Made by a program: the position numbers and the translations under genes. From contig BFEA01000066.1 in the NCBI GenBank assembly GCA_003427395.1, forward strand, positions 2,851,294 through 2,882,826: a DNA stretch of 31,533 nucleotides. The letters are read 5' to 3'. This DNA is from Chara braunii (taxonomy: Eukaryota > Streptophyta > Charophyceae > Charales > Characeae). Within the stretch, counting starts at the first letter, position 1. Every line of letters starts with the position of its first letter. The notes below the pieces were generated by a model. It was not told the origin of the DNA. It did not search any database and was given only the letters and a program-made list of their open reading frames with translations. Positions 18,770-28,604 of the stretch are shown one piece after another.

Positions 18770-19160
18770 ACCACAGATTCGAACATGGGGCCCTTCTGTC
18801 ATTTTCACTATTGCTCACTCTCACAACTTTCTCTTGCGACACGACTTTGAGTTGGTTGGATTAGGTTCCTAGGGAGGGACATCTTCACGCCCCTCTACCC
18901 ATAGGTTCCCTAACCTCTCTTGTACTTGACTGGGATAATCCAAATTCATAGTCTCTTAAAAAAAACAATCGTCGTTTTTTCCAAGGTTCACAATACAATC
19001 GTCCCAGGTCCCTCGGCTCCCAGGCCGATTTCCTTTCTTTTTCTCAGAATTTTTCAGATCCTCCTCATTGTAGAAGTCCAGAGGCGTAACTGCCTGTCCG
19101 ACCCTCGTGATAATGCTTTATTAAGCTGATCCATTGTTCGAACCAATGACTACATGTTGG
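18770..19160 (-). pseudogene. possible ORF remnant 3' of gypsy pol
   Basis: Coding-like fragments in shifting frames on the - strand, one including a charged LDFYNEEDLKNSEKKKGN stretch, run towards the element 1 boundary. They may continue the acidic ORF to their right. No family recognised. Confidence 0.3.
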
Positions 19161-19690
19161 TCAAAACTCTTCCTCCCACTTGGAGGATCCTTCCTTTGGC
19201 CCGCTCGTTAAAGGTTGCCCTTCTTTTCTAGGCCTTGACATCTCGTCCGTTTCATCCTCAATCTCGTTTTCTTCCTCTTGTACGGGGCTGTATTCACCCG
19301 TAAAGTTCTCAGCATCCAGGTTGTAGGGGATACTTGACCTTCTTTCGTACCCTTCCCCATAGTCCACATACCCCCTCTCACAACTGGCATGCATGCTTCA
19401 TTCCCCTTCTTCATAGTCCGCAAATCCTTTCTCACAGCTGTCATGCATGCTTCGTCCTACTTCCTCACTTCTCCTCTCCATTCTTTGCTCCTCACTTTCC
19501 TCCTCAGATAAGGGTTGGAATTTCTCGCCTTCCTTGAGGGGTGAGGGTTTGCTGGCTAGGAGCTTCCGCTTTTTCTTTCCCAGTGTCCGACTTGGTTGCG
19601 GGCTTATGAACAGTGTCGGTCTATGTCTATCTCGTGGCCTCTCAGGCCTATGCCACTCATCCTCGACCGGTGCATTCGCGCAGTTAACAT
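19161..19690 (-). pseudogene. acidic, repeat-containing ORF downstream of integrase
   Basis: One frame reads on the - strand from about 19690 to the TGA at 19161, broken by a single in-frame TGA near 19400. The product is rich in Glu, Arg and Ser, and holds a tandem ~18-residue repeat: MHDSCEKGFADYEEG then MHASCERGYVDYGEG. The stop lies between the two repeats. It sits about 0.4 kb 3' of the integrase end, where some gypsy elements carry an extra ORF, but it could also be the C-terminal tail of Pol. No transmembrane or signal segment was noticed, so an envelope-like role is not supported. Unknown function. Confidence 0.45.
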
Positions 19691-20099
19691 CGTTCTAATT
19701 TCCAAACTCCATCTTCATTGAAAATTTTCCTTGTGCCTGTCATCACAAGGAGGGACGAAAGACTAGAAAGAAAACAACCCGGTTCCTTTATAGCACCAGG
19801 GCTCCCTCAATCCCAAGGACACACTTCTTGGCCTAGTCCCCTTCACGCGGTACCATATGATACACCATTCCCGCCAACCTAACCGCAGAAAATGTCCCTC
19901 ACCCATACATCCCTAAAAAACTATGTTACATTGCCCCAGGCATCCATCCAAACCTCATCCGTCCCTCCCAAAAACTATGATACATTGCCCCAGGCATTCC
20001 CCGTCCTTGTCACTCAACCCAAGCATCCTAAAAAAACACAGCCATAGCCACCCCAAAAAAAAAGACAACACACATTGCAGATAAGATCATTGTCGGCAC
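19691..20099. repeat. non-coding stretch with a short direct repeat
   Basis: AAAACTATG(T/A)TACATTGCCCC followed by AGGCAT occurs twice (near 19919 and 19972). A-rich and C-rich runs near 20041-20062 follow. No coding frame recognised. Confidence 0.55.
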
Positions 20100-21250
20100 C
20101 TACTCTGCCAGTTCCCTAGTTTCCTTATCCTGGGCTTCTTGCAACCACTGTTCCACTGGATCTCGACTTAGAAACCTGACCAGCCCTTGTCCCGGAAATG
20201 GCCTTTTCAATCTGGTCCCGTCTAAATCTTCGAACTCGAAAGTGTTCATCCCCAGCCGCTTGGCGACCCGGTAGGGGCGCTTGAATCTTCTTCCCAACGG
20301 TTTGGACCAAGTGCTCTCTAGTGTCGAATTTCTGACTAGGACCATTTCCCCCACGTGTAGTGGTTCTTTCCTGATATTCTTCAACTGATCCCACCTTGTC
20401 TCGTCTTTCATTCTGCTATCTTGGACTCGGTTCACTACTTCTTCCATTGCCTCCTCATTCTGAACAACCTGTCGACACCTAACCTCAATTAATTGCTTTG
20501 TGGTCAAGTGTGGTTCGTCGTCCAGCCTATTCTAAGTTGGTACTAGGGCTTCCACTGGGAAGTCAATTGCCCTCCTATACCACAACTCGGCTGGAATACA
20601 TCCTGTAGTTCTCTTTGGAGTCATGTTTTCTGCGAAAACGGCTTGCTTGAGCTAATTGGGCCAGTTCCCAAGATTGTCTGCTGCTGACTTTGCGATCGTG
20701 TTTTGTAGGGTCCGATGTCCTTTTTCCACAGGCGCATTAGCGTCTGGGTGGTATGGCTCAATCAACTTAATGGGTGCCCTGAGTCTTTTGCAATTGCTCA
20801 ATACTTCCCGATTTATGAACTTTGTTCCGTTATCAGCTATAAATATCATGATGAACGGGTGCCTTAGGTAGAAGTGCTCAATCCAGCCTTCCACTGCCAT
20901 CCCGGTTTGCTTCTTGAGAGCTACTGCTTCCACAAACCCACTAAGGTTATCTCTAGCGTCAAGCATGTACCGGTATCCTTTCGTAGATACGGGCACGACC
21001 GCGAGATCGAGGTGAACCAGATGTCCTGGTTCTAGCACTCGTGTGGGCCTCAAAGGCTCAAAAATACGAGTCGTACTCCGCTCTTGACAAATTAAACAGG
21101 TCTGGCAATACGTGGCAACCATGCTCCCATTCCCGACCAGAAGTAGAGTGGCTCTATTTTCGCTAGTGTCCCCTTCGAGGAGCGATGTCCCCTTGCCAAT
21201 CCATTGTGCATTGCCTGAATTATGTCCACCTGCTTGAATCGTCTGCACAC
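20100..21250 (-). pseudogene. gypsy integrase
   Basis: Would insert the element's cDNA into the genome. One frame runs from 21248 to 20100 with two in-frame TAG codons (near 20652 and 20530). Visible: zinc-finger cysteines in CQTCLICQ; catalytic core with Asp in VHLDLAVVP, Asp in ADNGTKF and Glu in PVEKGHRTLQN; and a C-terminal KEPLHVGEMVLVRN ... GRRFKRPYRVAKRLG segment typical of the chromatin-facing gypsy integrase tail. The N-terminal His pair (HNGLARGH) is in another frame around 21160-21190, so a frameshift near 21110 separates the halves of the HHCC finger. Inactive by these lesions. Confidence 0.85.
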
Positions 21251-21690
21251 AACCCTCCTAGGCATTAGGCCTTCTTCCTTCTTGAATAGGTGCCCATTCT
21301 TCAATACATACTTATCGGCCTCCTCTTTTGCCTTGAGGCTGACTTCCCCAACCTCCTTGTTCCCCAACCTCCTTGTTTCCCACTAGCATTAGACCGACTT
21401 CCCTGAAAATCCCATCGTACATTTGAATAAGGAAGAATTCCTCCCTATCCTGGCGATCCCCCTTCCCATCCTGTACTTGGTTCATTAAGTATTGTTGTTG
21501 CTTCGGTTCCTAAGACTTAACTAGATTCATTACTGCTTCTCATCCTCCTCCTGCTACCATTGCCATCAGTTCCTCCTATGGCCCCACAATGCTTCCCCAC
21601 GAATCCTTCTCTTCCGCACGGCCCTACCTTGTGACTGGCCCTTCCCGAAGTTCTGCAACTGTGACGAGAGACCCTTTCTCCAAGGTTTTA
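21251..21690 (-). pseudogene. gypsy pol, RNase H to integrase linker
   Basis: Coding-like - strand sequence in more than one frame, including EEFFLIQMYDGIFREVGLML and the start of the integrase zinc finger. CCCAACCTCCTTGTT is duplicated in tandem near 21347-21376, a small lesion that shifts the frame. Several stops are present. Confidence 0.55.
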
Positions 21691-22330
21691 ATCAACAACT
21701 CCACCAATGTGTAGGCTTGGTCTATCCCCTCGTTATCTACCACAAGGTTCCTTCCTTTGTAGTCGAGGAACGCATCGATGGGTTATGCGTCCTCTACTCC
21801 TTCCGGTGCAATGCAAACCCTACTTAGGTCATCGACCCTATTCCTAAGGCCGACAATGCGCTCGATCTTGTAATCGAACTGCCAAATCAATCTCACCCAT
21901 CTTCCCACTGTAGGGTCTATGGGCTTTTAATTCTTTAGCGTGCCCGCAACATTCGTTGGATCAATCCTCTGAATGAATTGCCTCCCGAAGAGGTAAGCCT
22001 GAAAGGTCTTGAGGCAGTGTAGGACGACCAGTACCTCCTTCTTGAACTGAGAGTAGCGACGTTTTGCCGAGTTCAGCGTCCTACTCTCGCATCTCATTGG
22101 CCTTTCTCTCCCATCTTCACCTTTTCGTATCAGAACTCCTCCCATAGTTAATGGTCCCGCATCGGTCTCAAGCACAAAAGGATGCCCTACCTCATCGTTA
22201 AAACACGGAGCGGCAAGGGTGACCTGCTTGGACATTAATATGTCTTTGAGGGCCTAGACGGCGGCTTCTCGCTCCTCCGTCCAGTCCATTGTGCCTTCTT
22301 TGCGAATCATGGCCCGAATGGGTTCCACTA
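21691..22330 (-). pseudogene. gypsy RNase H
   Basis: Would degrade RNA in the RNA-DNA hybrid. The frame includes FVLETDAGPLTMGGVL (first catalytic Asp), KKEVLVVLHCLKTF (Glu) and IERIVGLRNRVDDLSRV (late Asp box), then the connection PIDAFLDYKGRN. In-frame stops are seen near 22255 (before ALKDIL), 21927 (after TLKN) and 21786. Confidence 0.75.
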
Positions 22331-23210
22331 TCTTAGCTAAGCCTTTAATGAAAATCGTCCAAAACCCTACAACCCCTTGGAAGGCCCTCACTTCCGTCGT
22401 GGTATGTAGGGGTGTTGGCCATTGAGAGATTTTGTCGGTCTTGGCTGGATCGGGCTTCCTTCCATATGATCCGCAGCGAAAGCCTAGGATGGTTACTTTT
22501 GGAACTGCCAGGATACTCTTGGGACCACTGGCGGTAATGTTATACTCCAGGAACCTGTGGAGGAGCTTCTTGATATCTTGTAAGTGGTCCTACACAAACT
22601 TTCGTATTTCGGGCTGAACTTCCGTCTCGTCCCTCTCTCGGGCGCCCTTGACAAGGCTCACATTTTTTCTGGAAACATGTCCCCAGCGACCGCAAACATT
22701 ATCCTTTGTGTTTCCGCCACCACATTGGTGAAGCCCATAGGGGTTACTTGCATTTGCACCTGGCCTACCGGGGTATGCATGGCCGTGTAGGGTCTATCCT
22801 GAGCGTCCAGCGGGAGCTGATCGTATTCGGAATAGAGGTCTACCAGTGAGTAAATGCTTTGCCCAGCGTGGGATTCTGCCAACAAGTCCGCTTGAGGCAG
22901 CAACTCTGCGTGACAACATTTAACTTTTGCAGATCCTGGATCCACCTAAGCGTTTTGTTAGGCTTCCGGAACACAAACCACATGTTTGCGTATGGCGATG
23001 TGGTGGCTTCTGCCACAAAGGAATCCATTTTTGCTCTAAGCAATTTTATCACGTCTTCTGCTATTCCGAAATCGTAGGCTGGTCCCTTGTCATTCCAACA
23101 TTTGTGCGCGACTGTGTGAATACTGACGGGAGGTATCAACTTTGCGTCCAAACGCCCCTTCTGATAGTCATTGAAGGCAAATGTCAGGTGGAATTCTTTA
23201 CACATTCCTT
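22331..23210 (-). pseudogene. gypsy reverse transcriptase, YxDD lost
   Basis: Would copy element RNA into cDNA. Fingers: SPYANMWFVFRKPNKTLRW and IQDLQKLN (22840-23205 frame). After a frameshift near 22900, palm: SIYSLVDLYSEYDQ, with the motif A Asp, and VTPMGFTNVVAETQRIMF (22658-22945). The YxDD box expected just after MFPEK, near 22640-22660, is absent: the sequence passes straight to the downstream segment, which suggests a short deletion. The thumb/connection then reads DIKKLLHRFLEYNI ... VPKVTILGFRCG. A stop also interrupts the thumb near 22588. Catalytically dead as written. Confidence 0.85.
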
Positions 23211-23690
23211 GATCAAGCGCGCTTCCTGCTCCGTCAGGAATCCCTCTGCTCCTATCTTCATGGTCTCTGCTACTTCATTCGGTATTCAAAGCCCCTCTGT
23301 CGTCTTTCTTTCTCTAATCACTCGGAGAACTTCTTCCTCCCTTTCCATGGCTTCTTCCTTTGTTGTCTCTAGCAGAACCGAGACAGGCTTAGCCTTCTTT
23401 CCTACTTGCTTGTACTTGTGAACGCTTCCTTCCGGGATCTTTCGCCTAAAAAATGAACAGGTGGGACCGCCTGTGGTATTTCGGCAATTCGAGGCTGGAT
23501 GCTAATCAATTTCCTATTCAGGCAGTAACCTTTTTGGACTTCTCCCTCAAACCTGGCGAGCGCAACCGGATCCACACCTACCTTTTGATACTTGATAGCT
23601 TTGACGAGTTGCAGTAAGTCAGGCACCTCAAGTGTTATCTCCGCCTCATCTCGAGCCTCCTTTGGTCTAGGCAAACTGGCCCCCAATTCG
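23211..23690 (-). pseudogene. gypsy pol, protease to RT linker
   Basis: Coding-like frames include ARDEAEITLEVPDLLQLV, then VQKGYCLNRKLISIQPRI (23402-23686) and, in another frame, KAKPVSVLLETTKEEAM with EGFLTEQEARLIKEC. One frameshift near 23400 and one stop near 23288. No catalytic motif; it joins the flanking domains. Confidence 0.6.
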
Positions 23691-23768
23691 ACCTCTATTA
23701 TCTATTACCACAACGCCCAAAGCATTGTCCTCCTGTCCCCGCTTTTTTTGTGGTAACCCTATCTTGAC

Positions 23769-24374
23769 TCACTCTTTGTTGCTCAATGCTTCCTCAATCA
23801 TGATCTTTACCCTTTCTCTCATCCCTTCCATTCGTGCGAAGGCCCCCTTTCTGGCGCTTTCCTCGAATGATGGCGACCGTGTTGCTAATTTCCCCTTTGG
23901 TGTGTCACTCCCTGTCCCGATGAGACGGAGCAACTCACCACGTCCCGTTGCCGGACCCTGTATGTCTACCATGTACGTCCCATCATGCAGGTGCATCCCT
24001 ATCATTTCTACATTCGCACACCAAGGTCTTCCAAGGATTATGTCATGGTCTATCTCGTCCATGACAGTCGTCCGCAGGAACGACCAAATGGATTCCCTAA
24101 CACTCGCCTTTACTACGCACTTACTAACATAACCGGCGAACGGTATCTCCTCGCCTGCCCTGCGGATGCTTCCGGTTGTTTCTTTGTTCATTGCGCATCC
24201 CGTAATCTTCACAAAGTCTTTCCTAATGAGCGTGATTTCAGCCCCTCCATCCACCAACGCATCTGTGTGATGGCCTCCGATTTGCGCCTTCAACTTCCCT
24301 ACAGGCAGCACATGGAAACTAAGCTTTGTTCCGGGTGGCGCCCTCATAACTTCGCCACTTTCGCGATCTGGCAA
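23769..24374 (-). pseudogene. gypsy aspartic protease
   Basis: A 201-codon open frame. DALVDGGAEITLI fits the retropepsin active site, although the usual (T/S)G after Asp is GG, and DHDIILGRPWC fits the conserved ILG box near the end of the fold. It would cut the polyprotein. The next domain lies in another frame, so it was once part of a longer polyprotein. The unbroken length suggests relatively little damage here. Confidence 0.75.
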
Positions 24375-24904
24375 ACTTAAACGGATGTCGGCGAACGCCT
24401 TTTCTAGGTCTTCCAGACCCTCGGGAACCCTTGGAGGTTGGCGACTTCTTGCGGTGCCTCCTCCTCCTCCTCTTCTTCCCGATGCTCCGAACCTTCCTCT
24501 ATTTCTACTCTTCGCCTCATCAGCAACTGTGTGAGGCCTTTCAGGAGTCTAGGACTTACCTGTAGCATGGTCTAGAATGAGACAGACGCCATGGTCTCTA
24601 GCAGCGTGCTAAGGGTGTCGTCGATCTCAGCCATAGTTAGAATAGGGATCTGATATCAAAATTTATTTTTGGCCGAAGTTGCTTTGTGTATTGGGGCATC
24701 CTCTCTAGGCTTCCCGTAAACCCTCGCTTGCTCCTGCGCCTCAGCTCCTTGTGGCGTCCCCGGGCCATCCCCCGTGTCTTCCATAAATACATCCTGTACG
24801 ACCTTCCTTTCTGTCGCTCGCTGCCTTGTGGTCGCATTTACCCTATCTCGCCCATCGCTTTCTGGAATAAAGTTAGCATGCGGCCCACGCGCTCGCGCCT
24901 GTGC
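24375..24904 (-). pseudogene. gypsy Gag-Pol junction remnant
   Basis: Coding-like fragments with stops, including an acidic RRRVEIEEGSEHREEEEEEE stretch and a MAEIDDTLSTLLETM start-like segment near 24634. This interval links the CCHC-containing Gag to the protease. Confidence 0.45.
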
Positions 24905-25500
24905 TCAAGCGATTTCTGTTACCGGCTCAACCTCTACCATGGCGACGTCTAAATTGTTGAGTGCGATTACGACTCGTCGCATCCCCCCCGAGGAGTTCCA
25001 ATTCACTTTCTCTCCTCGGGGGCCTATGATCTCCCCTCGTGGTATCCTAGAGCACCTCTTTTGCATGATATCATGGTTGAGTCTCGGACATGCTCGCGCA
25101 AAATGTTCGAGTATCGTGCAATATCTGCACTGTTCATTGGCTGGATCTCTCCTATTGAACCCTCGGTTAGCTATTCCAGTCACAACTACAGCTTCCTGCG
25201 GGGGGAGGGGGGGTTGGGCCACCTGGGCTTGCGTCGCTTGGGCTTGCATTAAAATTAATGTGTTTTCCACTTTTTCGATCTTGCCATCTACTCCATGGAC
25301 ACGCTCATGCGAACTTTCTATTCCCCTTTTTACCTTATCCCCTGTCTTGCCAGTTAGGTCTATGACCTCTCCTTCCTTTAGCAGGGCCAAAGAGTCGGTT
25401 ACAACCATCTTTTCGGCAATGTCTGTGACAGTACTGAAGTTGACGTCCCTTGTATTCATAAACTTTGTGGTTTGCTAGTAAGTTGATAGGATCTTATCTT
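24905..25500 (-). pseudogene. gypsy Gag, C-terminal part with CCHC knuckle
   Basis: Open frame with a heptad-like HERVHGVDGKIEKVENTLIL segment, a Gln/Ala-rich linker, then CRYCTILEHFARAC, an exact C-X2-C-X4-H-X4-C nucleocapsid knuckle, which would bind the element RNA. GPRGEKVNWNSSGGMRR follows. The frame starts at a Met codon at 25459, but coding similarity continues upstream in other frames, so this is not the true start. Confidence 0.75.
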
Positions 25501-25910
25501 AGTCAAACTCGGTGAACTGTCTAAGGAAATACTTATACGGTCGGTCACCCCTGAGATTCGCAATGCCACGAGGGTGAATCTCTCAAGAAATACGGTGCAA
25601 AATTCTTCCTCTGCACCGTAGCTAGCTCTATTTCCGTAGTCATTTTCTCGCCCGCCAGATACTTTCTCATCCCGGGCTTCCTTCCAGGATCCGCTGGCCA
25701 CGACGATAGCCATTATGTCCCTCCCTAGGTTCAGTAATACATGCTGCCCTAGGTGGTCCATTTTCTCTTCCTCACTCCACCTCAGTAGTGCTGCAAAGTT
25801 TTCGTAATTTATCAGGAATTACGTAATATTCGCCCCATCGAACGTCAGTTTCTTCTTGGCATCAGCTAGGTACCCCTGGTTTTTATTTAGCGCACGTGTG
25901 AGGGATGACA
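25501..25910 (-). pseudogene. gypsy Gag, capsid-like part
   Basis: Fragments MDHLGQHVLLNLGRDIMAIV and SGSWKEARDEKV, then a shifted frame with AGEKMTTEIELATVQRKNFA. The pattern (a Tyr/Phe-rich start, alternating charged and hydrophobic helices) fits the retrotransposon capsid region. At least two frameshifts. Confidence 0.5.
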
Positions 25911-26810
25911 CCATTTTTCTAAGCACTCCTTAGGATCCTCCTGTCTCGCCGGCAGCGCGGGATCCTTGTCCTTCCTTACCAACTTCCAATCCATCTCAGG
26001 CCTTCGCCGTTCCTTCAGGGTCAAACCATCCCAACACCCTCTCTCTCAAGCTCCAAAGCCCTTCACATCCTTTTGCGACCATGGGTGCGGCAGTTGGTCA
26101 GCTTGCCCCGTTGTCTATGGAAGGTGGATTAGTGGCCTTCTCCGCCTCCCTTCCCGGAGATCCCGTTCTCTCTTTTCCTTTCTTCGTCGGTGTCTCTCTG
26201 CGTCCCCAGTCCTATCCTTTCTCCTTTGTATAATATCATCCCGGACCCCTCGAGCCTGGTTTACTCCTTGCTCCGCGCGTGGCCTTGCCCCAATGAAATC
26301 CCCATCACTTTAATTCATCATTTCTTCCATCAATTTTGCTTTATATTCTGTCATTCTCCTCTCTATCTCGGCTAATTTCTTTTGAGCGTCTGTCTTCTTT
26401 AATCGTGCTCCTTCCGATGCTCGTGGCGCTAGGCTACCTTTATCCCTGTCTCCCCCAGTTTCCTGGGTACCTTGTTTGTTCCCACCGACTTTTCCCGAGC
26501 TTCTCCTGTCGCAACTTCCTTCCCTCCTTCCTTGGTACCTTACGAGTTTGTCGACTCTCGGTCCCTCAAGGTCCCCTCGTTCTGTTCTACATCCTCTTCT
26601 ATGCTCCGACTTTCCTTGCTTCGTAGACCTCCCGCCTAATCCTCCGTTGCCATCCTTCTCTAATCCAACAATAAACAATTTTCGGGGTGGTAGGCCACCC
26701 AAGGTTCTTAGGATTTCTAGGTCCTAAGGCTTACTGTTGGCCTTATAGCCTCCCCTTTTTTTTTGCCATGTTAATATTCTATTTTTAGGGTGGCCGTAAC
26801 AGGTCTGCCC
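25911..26810 (-). pseudogene. gypsy Gag, N-terminal remnants
   Basis: The 26310-26702 frame is Lys/Arg/Glu-rich with a helical AQKKLAEIERRMTEYKAKLM segment. A MAKKKG start-like Met lies near 26768. Flanking frames are interrupted. The charged, coiled-coil-like content suits an N-terminal Gag segment. Confidence 0.45.
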
Positions 26811-27239
26811 CCCCAATTTTCGGTTTGCAGAGTATTACTCACTTCCTCTTTGGAAGCCAGTTCATCCGGGTCGATATTTCGACACAACTACTCATCGGAG
26901 CTCGGGTGGCGTGTCCATGGCGGAGCGGGTCCCTACTTTAGGATCGACCTTTCCCTTTTCCTGCCCTTGGACACTCCTAGCACCCTTAGCGGCAGTGGCC
27001 ATCCTAGTCCCGTCTCGACCCATCCTTAGATAGAATAGGACTCCAGCCGCTAGCTCCCGGAGAGCGTTATCCTTATTTTTGTTTCAGAGTATATTGGTAC
27101 TTTTTTTCCCATTAGGCCCCCTTCGTGGCGTCTTTCACACCGGTTCTCCAGGTTCGTTTCGCTCGACGGGTTCCTCAAACAGTCTAGCCACCTCTGCAAG
27201 GTAGTTTTCCCCCATTCCTATTTCCCTTAAGGATTATTG
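26811..27239 (-). other. weakly coding-like stretch
   Basis: Short coding-like fragments on the - strand with several stops, between two better-preserved fragments. No motif recognised. Confidence 0.3.
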
Positions 27240-27830
27240 GCTCTTATTCCTCATAAGTCGGTCACGGTGTTCCGAATATCAATATGTCGAGGAGTATTAG
27301 CAATTCTCAGGCCCTGTTTCCTCATAACGGTCCGTGTTTCACCGATACATTGTAAAACATGCTTGTTGTTTGCGGCTGGAAATGGTGTACCTAGATTAGG
27401 GTCGAGTTTACCAGGTCCCTCGCTCTCAGAAAGCTACTCGACACCGCAAACCTGCCGTCGGGGCCCTAAAGTCCGTCCATCCTCCTACTTATACCCGGCT
27501 CCTTAATCCTACATTCCTCCTTCCCCGGACTTCTTGGCCTACTCGGGCCAATGCCCGGGCCGCTCTTCGAAAGATTGGCAATAACCCATGCCCAGAGCCA
27601 TCTCCGTGCCTAGCATGTGCCACTCAATCTCCGGTAGATACAAGGTTTCGGTTACCCTTAGATCAGTGTACAAGTCGTCTCTTGGTCCTCTATTAAATCT
27701 CATGCCACTCCATAGACATTCCACCATCATGAAGGCTTGGTTGCTACCCAGGGTCACAGCTCGCCATTCCATGTTGATCCCTCGAACCTCGTAGCTTGTC
27801 GGGAGTGAGACTTCTCATCCGTTACCGTTC
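27240..27830 (-). pseudogene. unrecognised ORF remnant upstream of gypsy gag
   Basis: The best frame, 27539-27772 and slightly upstream, contains TSYEVRGINMEWRAVTLGSN and DLYTDLRVTETLYLPEIEWH, with normal amino-acid composition and hydrophobic spacing. A second fragment near 27240-27420 includes KHVLQCIGETRTVMRKQGLR. Stops separate them. It may be an N-terminal extension of Gag or a separate ORF of the element; I do not recognise the family. Confidence 0.4.
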
Positions 27831-27961
27831 TCCGTGGGTGGATGAAGGTGCGTAGGTCGTCGCGACGTCCGAACACGCCTTATCGCCATCACTGGTCGGC
27901 GAGTTCTTGCATGGTTCAGAAAGTAAGTAAACATCCCGCTCTTAAGGTCCCAGGCTCTACT
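27831..27961. other. junction between the two gypsy elements
   Basis: No gene seen. The five bases before the + strand LTR are CTACT, the candidate target-site duplication; the partner would lie outside the window. Confidence 0.35.
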
Positions 27962-28420
27962 TGTTACCTTCCTTCCCCTTCCTTGTCTTTCCTCCTTTCT
28001 ACCTACCTTGTTTTTACCTGTCGCCCTTGTTTTTTCCCTTCCTATCGGATTACCTCTTCCTCTGGTAGCTCGAATAGCCGATAACCGTCGTCTATATAAG
28101 TCATTCCACGGCTCATTTCGCGCTTAATGACTCCCCACATAATCTCATCGCATTGATTATGGATCAGTCATTCAACATTGTATTATTATTTTTTGTATGA
28201 ATAAGAGAAGGGGGAGATAAGGAGGAGGAGATTGTTGGGCGAAGAAGAAGAGCCTTGTCATTGTCTTTGCTGGTGTACATCTTCTTCTTCTTCTTTCTTA
28301 CTTCTTCTTCTTCTTCTAATCCTCTCCCTCTCCTCTCAAGTTCATTCATTTCTTTCTGGAATTGGATGGCATTGTACTTTCTGGTGGATGTGTATCTCAA
28401 AATTGGCCAGGGTCATAACA
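27962..28420 (+). mobile_element. 5' LTR of a + strand gypsy element
   Basis: Starts TGTTA and ends TAACA, giving a 5-bp terminal inverted repeat with TG...CA ends; length 459 bp. The right end is fixed by the primer-binding site one base downstream. The left end is chosen from the TGTTA match and is less certain because the 3' LTR is outside the window. A TATATAAG box lies 131 bp in. The U5 part has TTC-rich tracts (28281-28318). Confidence 0.6.
28093..28100 (+). promoter_or_regulatory. LTR TATA box
   Basis: TATATAAG within the LTR, about 330 bp before its end. Transcription would be expected to begin roughly 30 bp downstream, separating U3 from R/U5. Confidence 0.6.
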
Positions 28421-28421
28421 T

Positions 28422-28433
28422 TGGTATCAAAGC
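28422..28433 (+). promoter_or_regulatory. primer-binding site (initiator-Met tRNA type)
   Basis: TGGTATCAAAGC differs at one base from TGGTATCAGAGC, the complement of the 3' end of plant initiator-Met tRNA used to prime many plant LTR elements. It lies directly after the LTR end. Confidence 0.85.
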
Positions 28434-28467
28434 GGATTCTACTTGCTGGTGAGAGTTGACTTTGCTG

Positions 28468-28517
28468 CCCTAACCCTAACCTAAGTGGTTGAGGGCAACA
28501 CTTAGGGTTAGGGTTGG
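28468..28517 (+). repeat. leader stem made of telomere-like repeats
   Basis: CCCTAACCCTAA (28468-28479) with TAAGT after a CC bulge pairs with ACTTAGGGTTAGGG (28500-28513). The arms contain two CCCTAA and two TTAGGG units. Their inverted arrangement inside a retrotransposon leader argues for an RNA stem, not a fossil chromosome end. Confidence 0.75.
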
Positions 28518-28530
28518 TTGGTTGAGGGAA

Positions 28531-28604
28531 GTGGGGCAGCGTGGCTAAGGGAAGTTGCCCCACCTGGTTAGGTCATGTGGGGTCAACATAGAACCTAACC
28601 AGGT
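28531..28604 (+). other. two overlapping leader hairpins
   Basis: GTGGGGCA (28531-28538) pairs with TGCCCCAC (28556-28563). ACCTGGTTAGGT (28562-28573) pairs perfectly over 12 bp with ACCTAACCAGGT (28593-28604). The stems overlap by two bases, so both cannot form completely. Candidate packaging or dimerisation structures. Confidence 0.75.

Larger units (their letters stand above)
18770..27830 (-). mobile_element. degenerate Ty3/gypsy retrotransposon
   Basis: Domain order on the - strand: Gag-like remnants, CCHC knuckle, aspartic protease, reverse transcriptase, RNase H, integrase, then an acidic ORF. Integrase after RNase H defines Ty3/gypsy. Every domain carries stops or frameshifts and the RT lacks its catalytic YxDD, so the copy is dead. 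No LTR pair was found; the right end may have been cut by the + strand element whose LTR starts near 27962, and the left end abuts element 1. Confidence 0.8.

Noticed and set aside
19161-19690. Envelope-like gene of a retrovirus-type element
   Set aside because: No signal peptide, transmembrane segment or cysteine pattern seen; the product is acidic and soluble-looking.
24640-24662. Second primer-binding site on the - strand (TTGATATCAGATCC)
   Set aside because: Two mismatches to the initiator-Met complement, and it lies between gag and protease of the gypsy remnant, where no LTR precedes it.
28468-28517. Fossil telomere or chromosome-fusion point
   Set aside because: Only two units per arm, in inverted arrangement inside a retrotransposon leader; an RNA stem explains it better.
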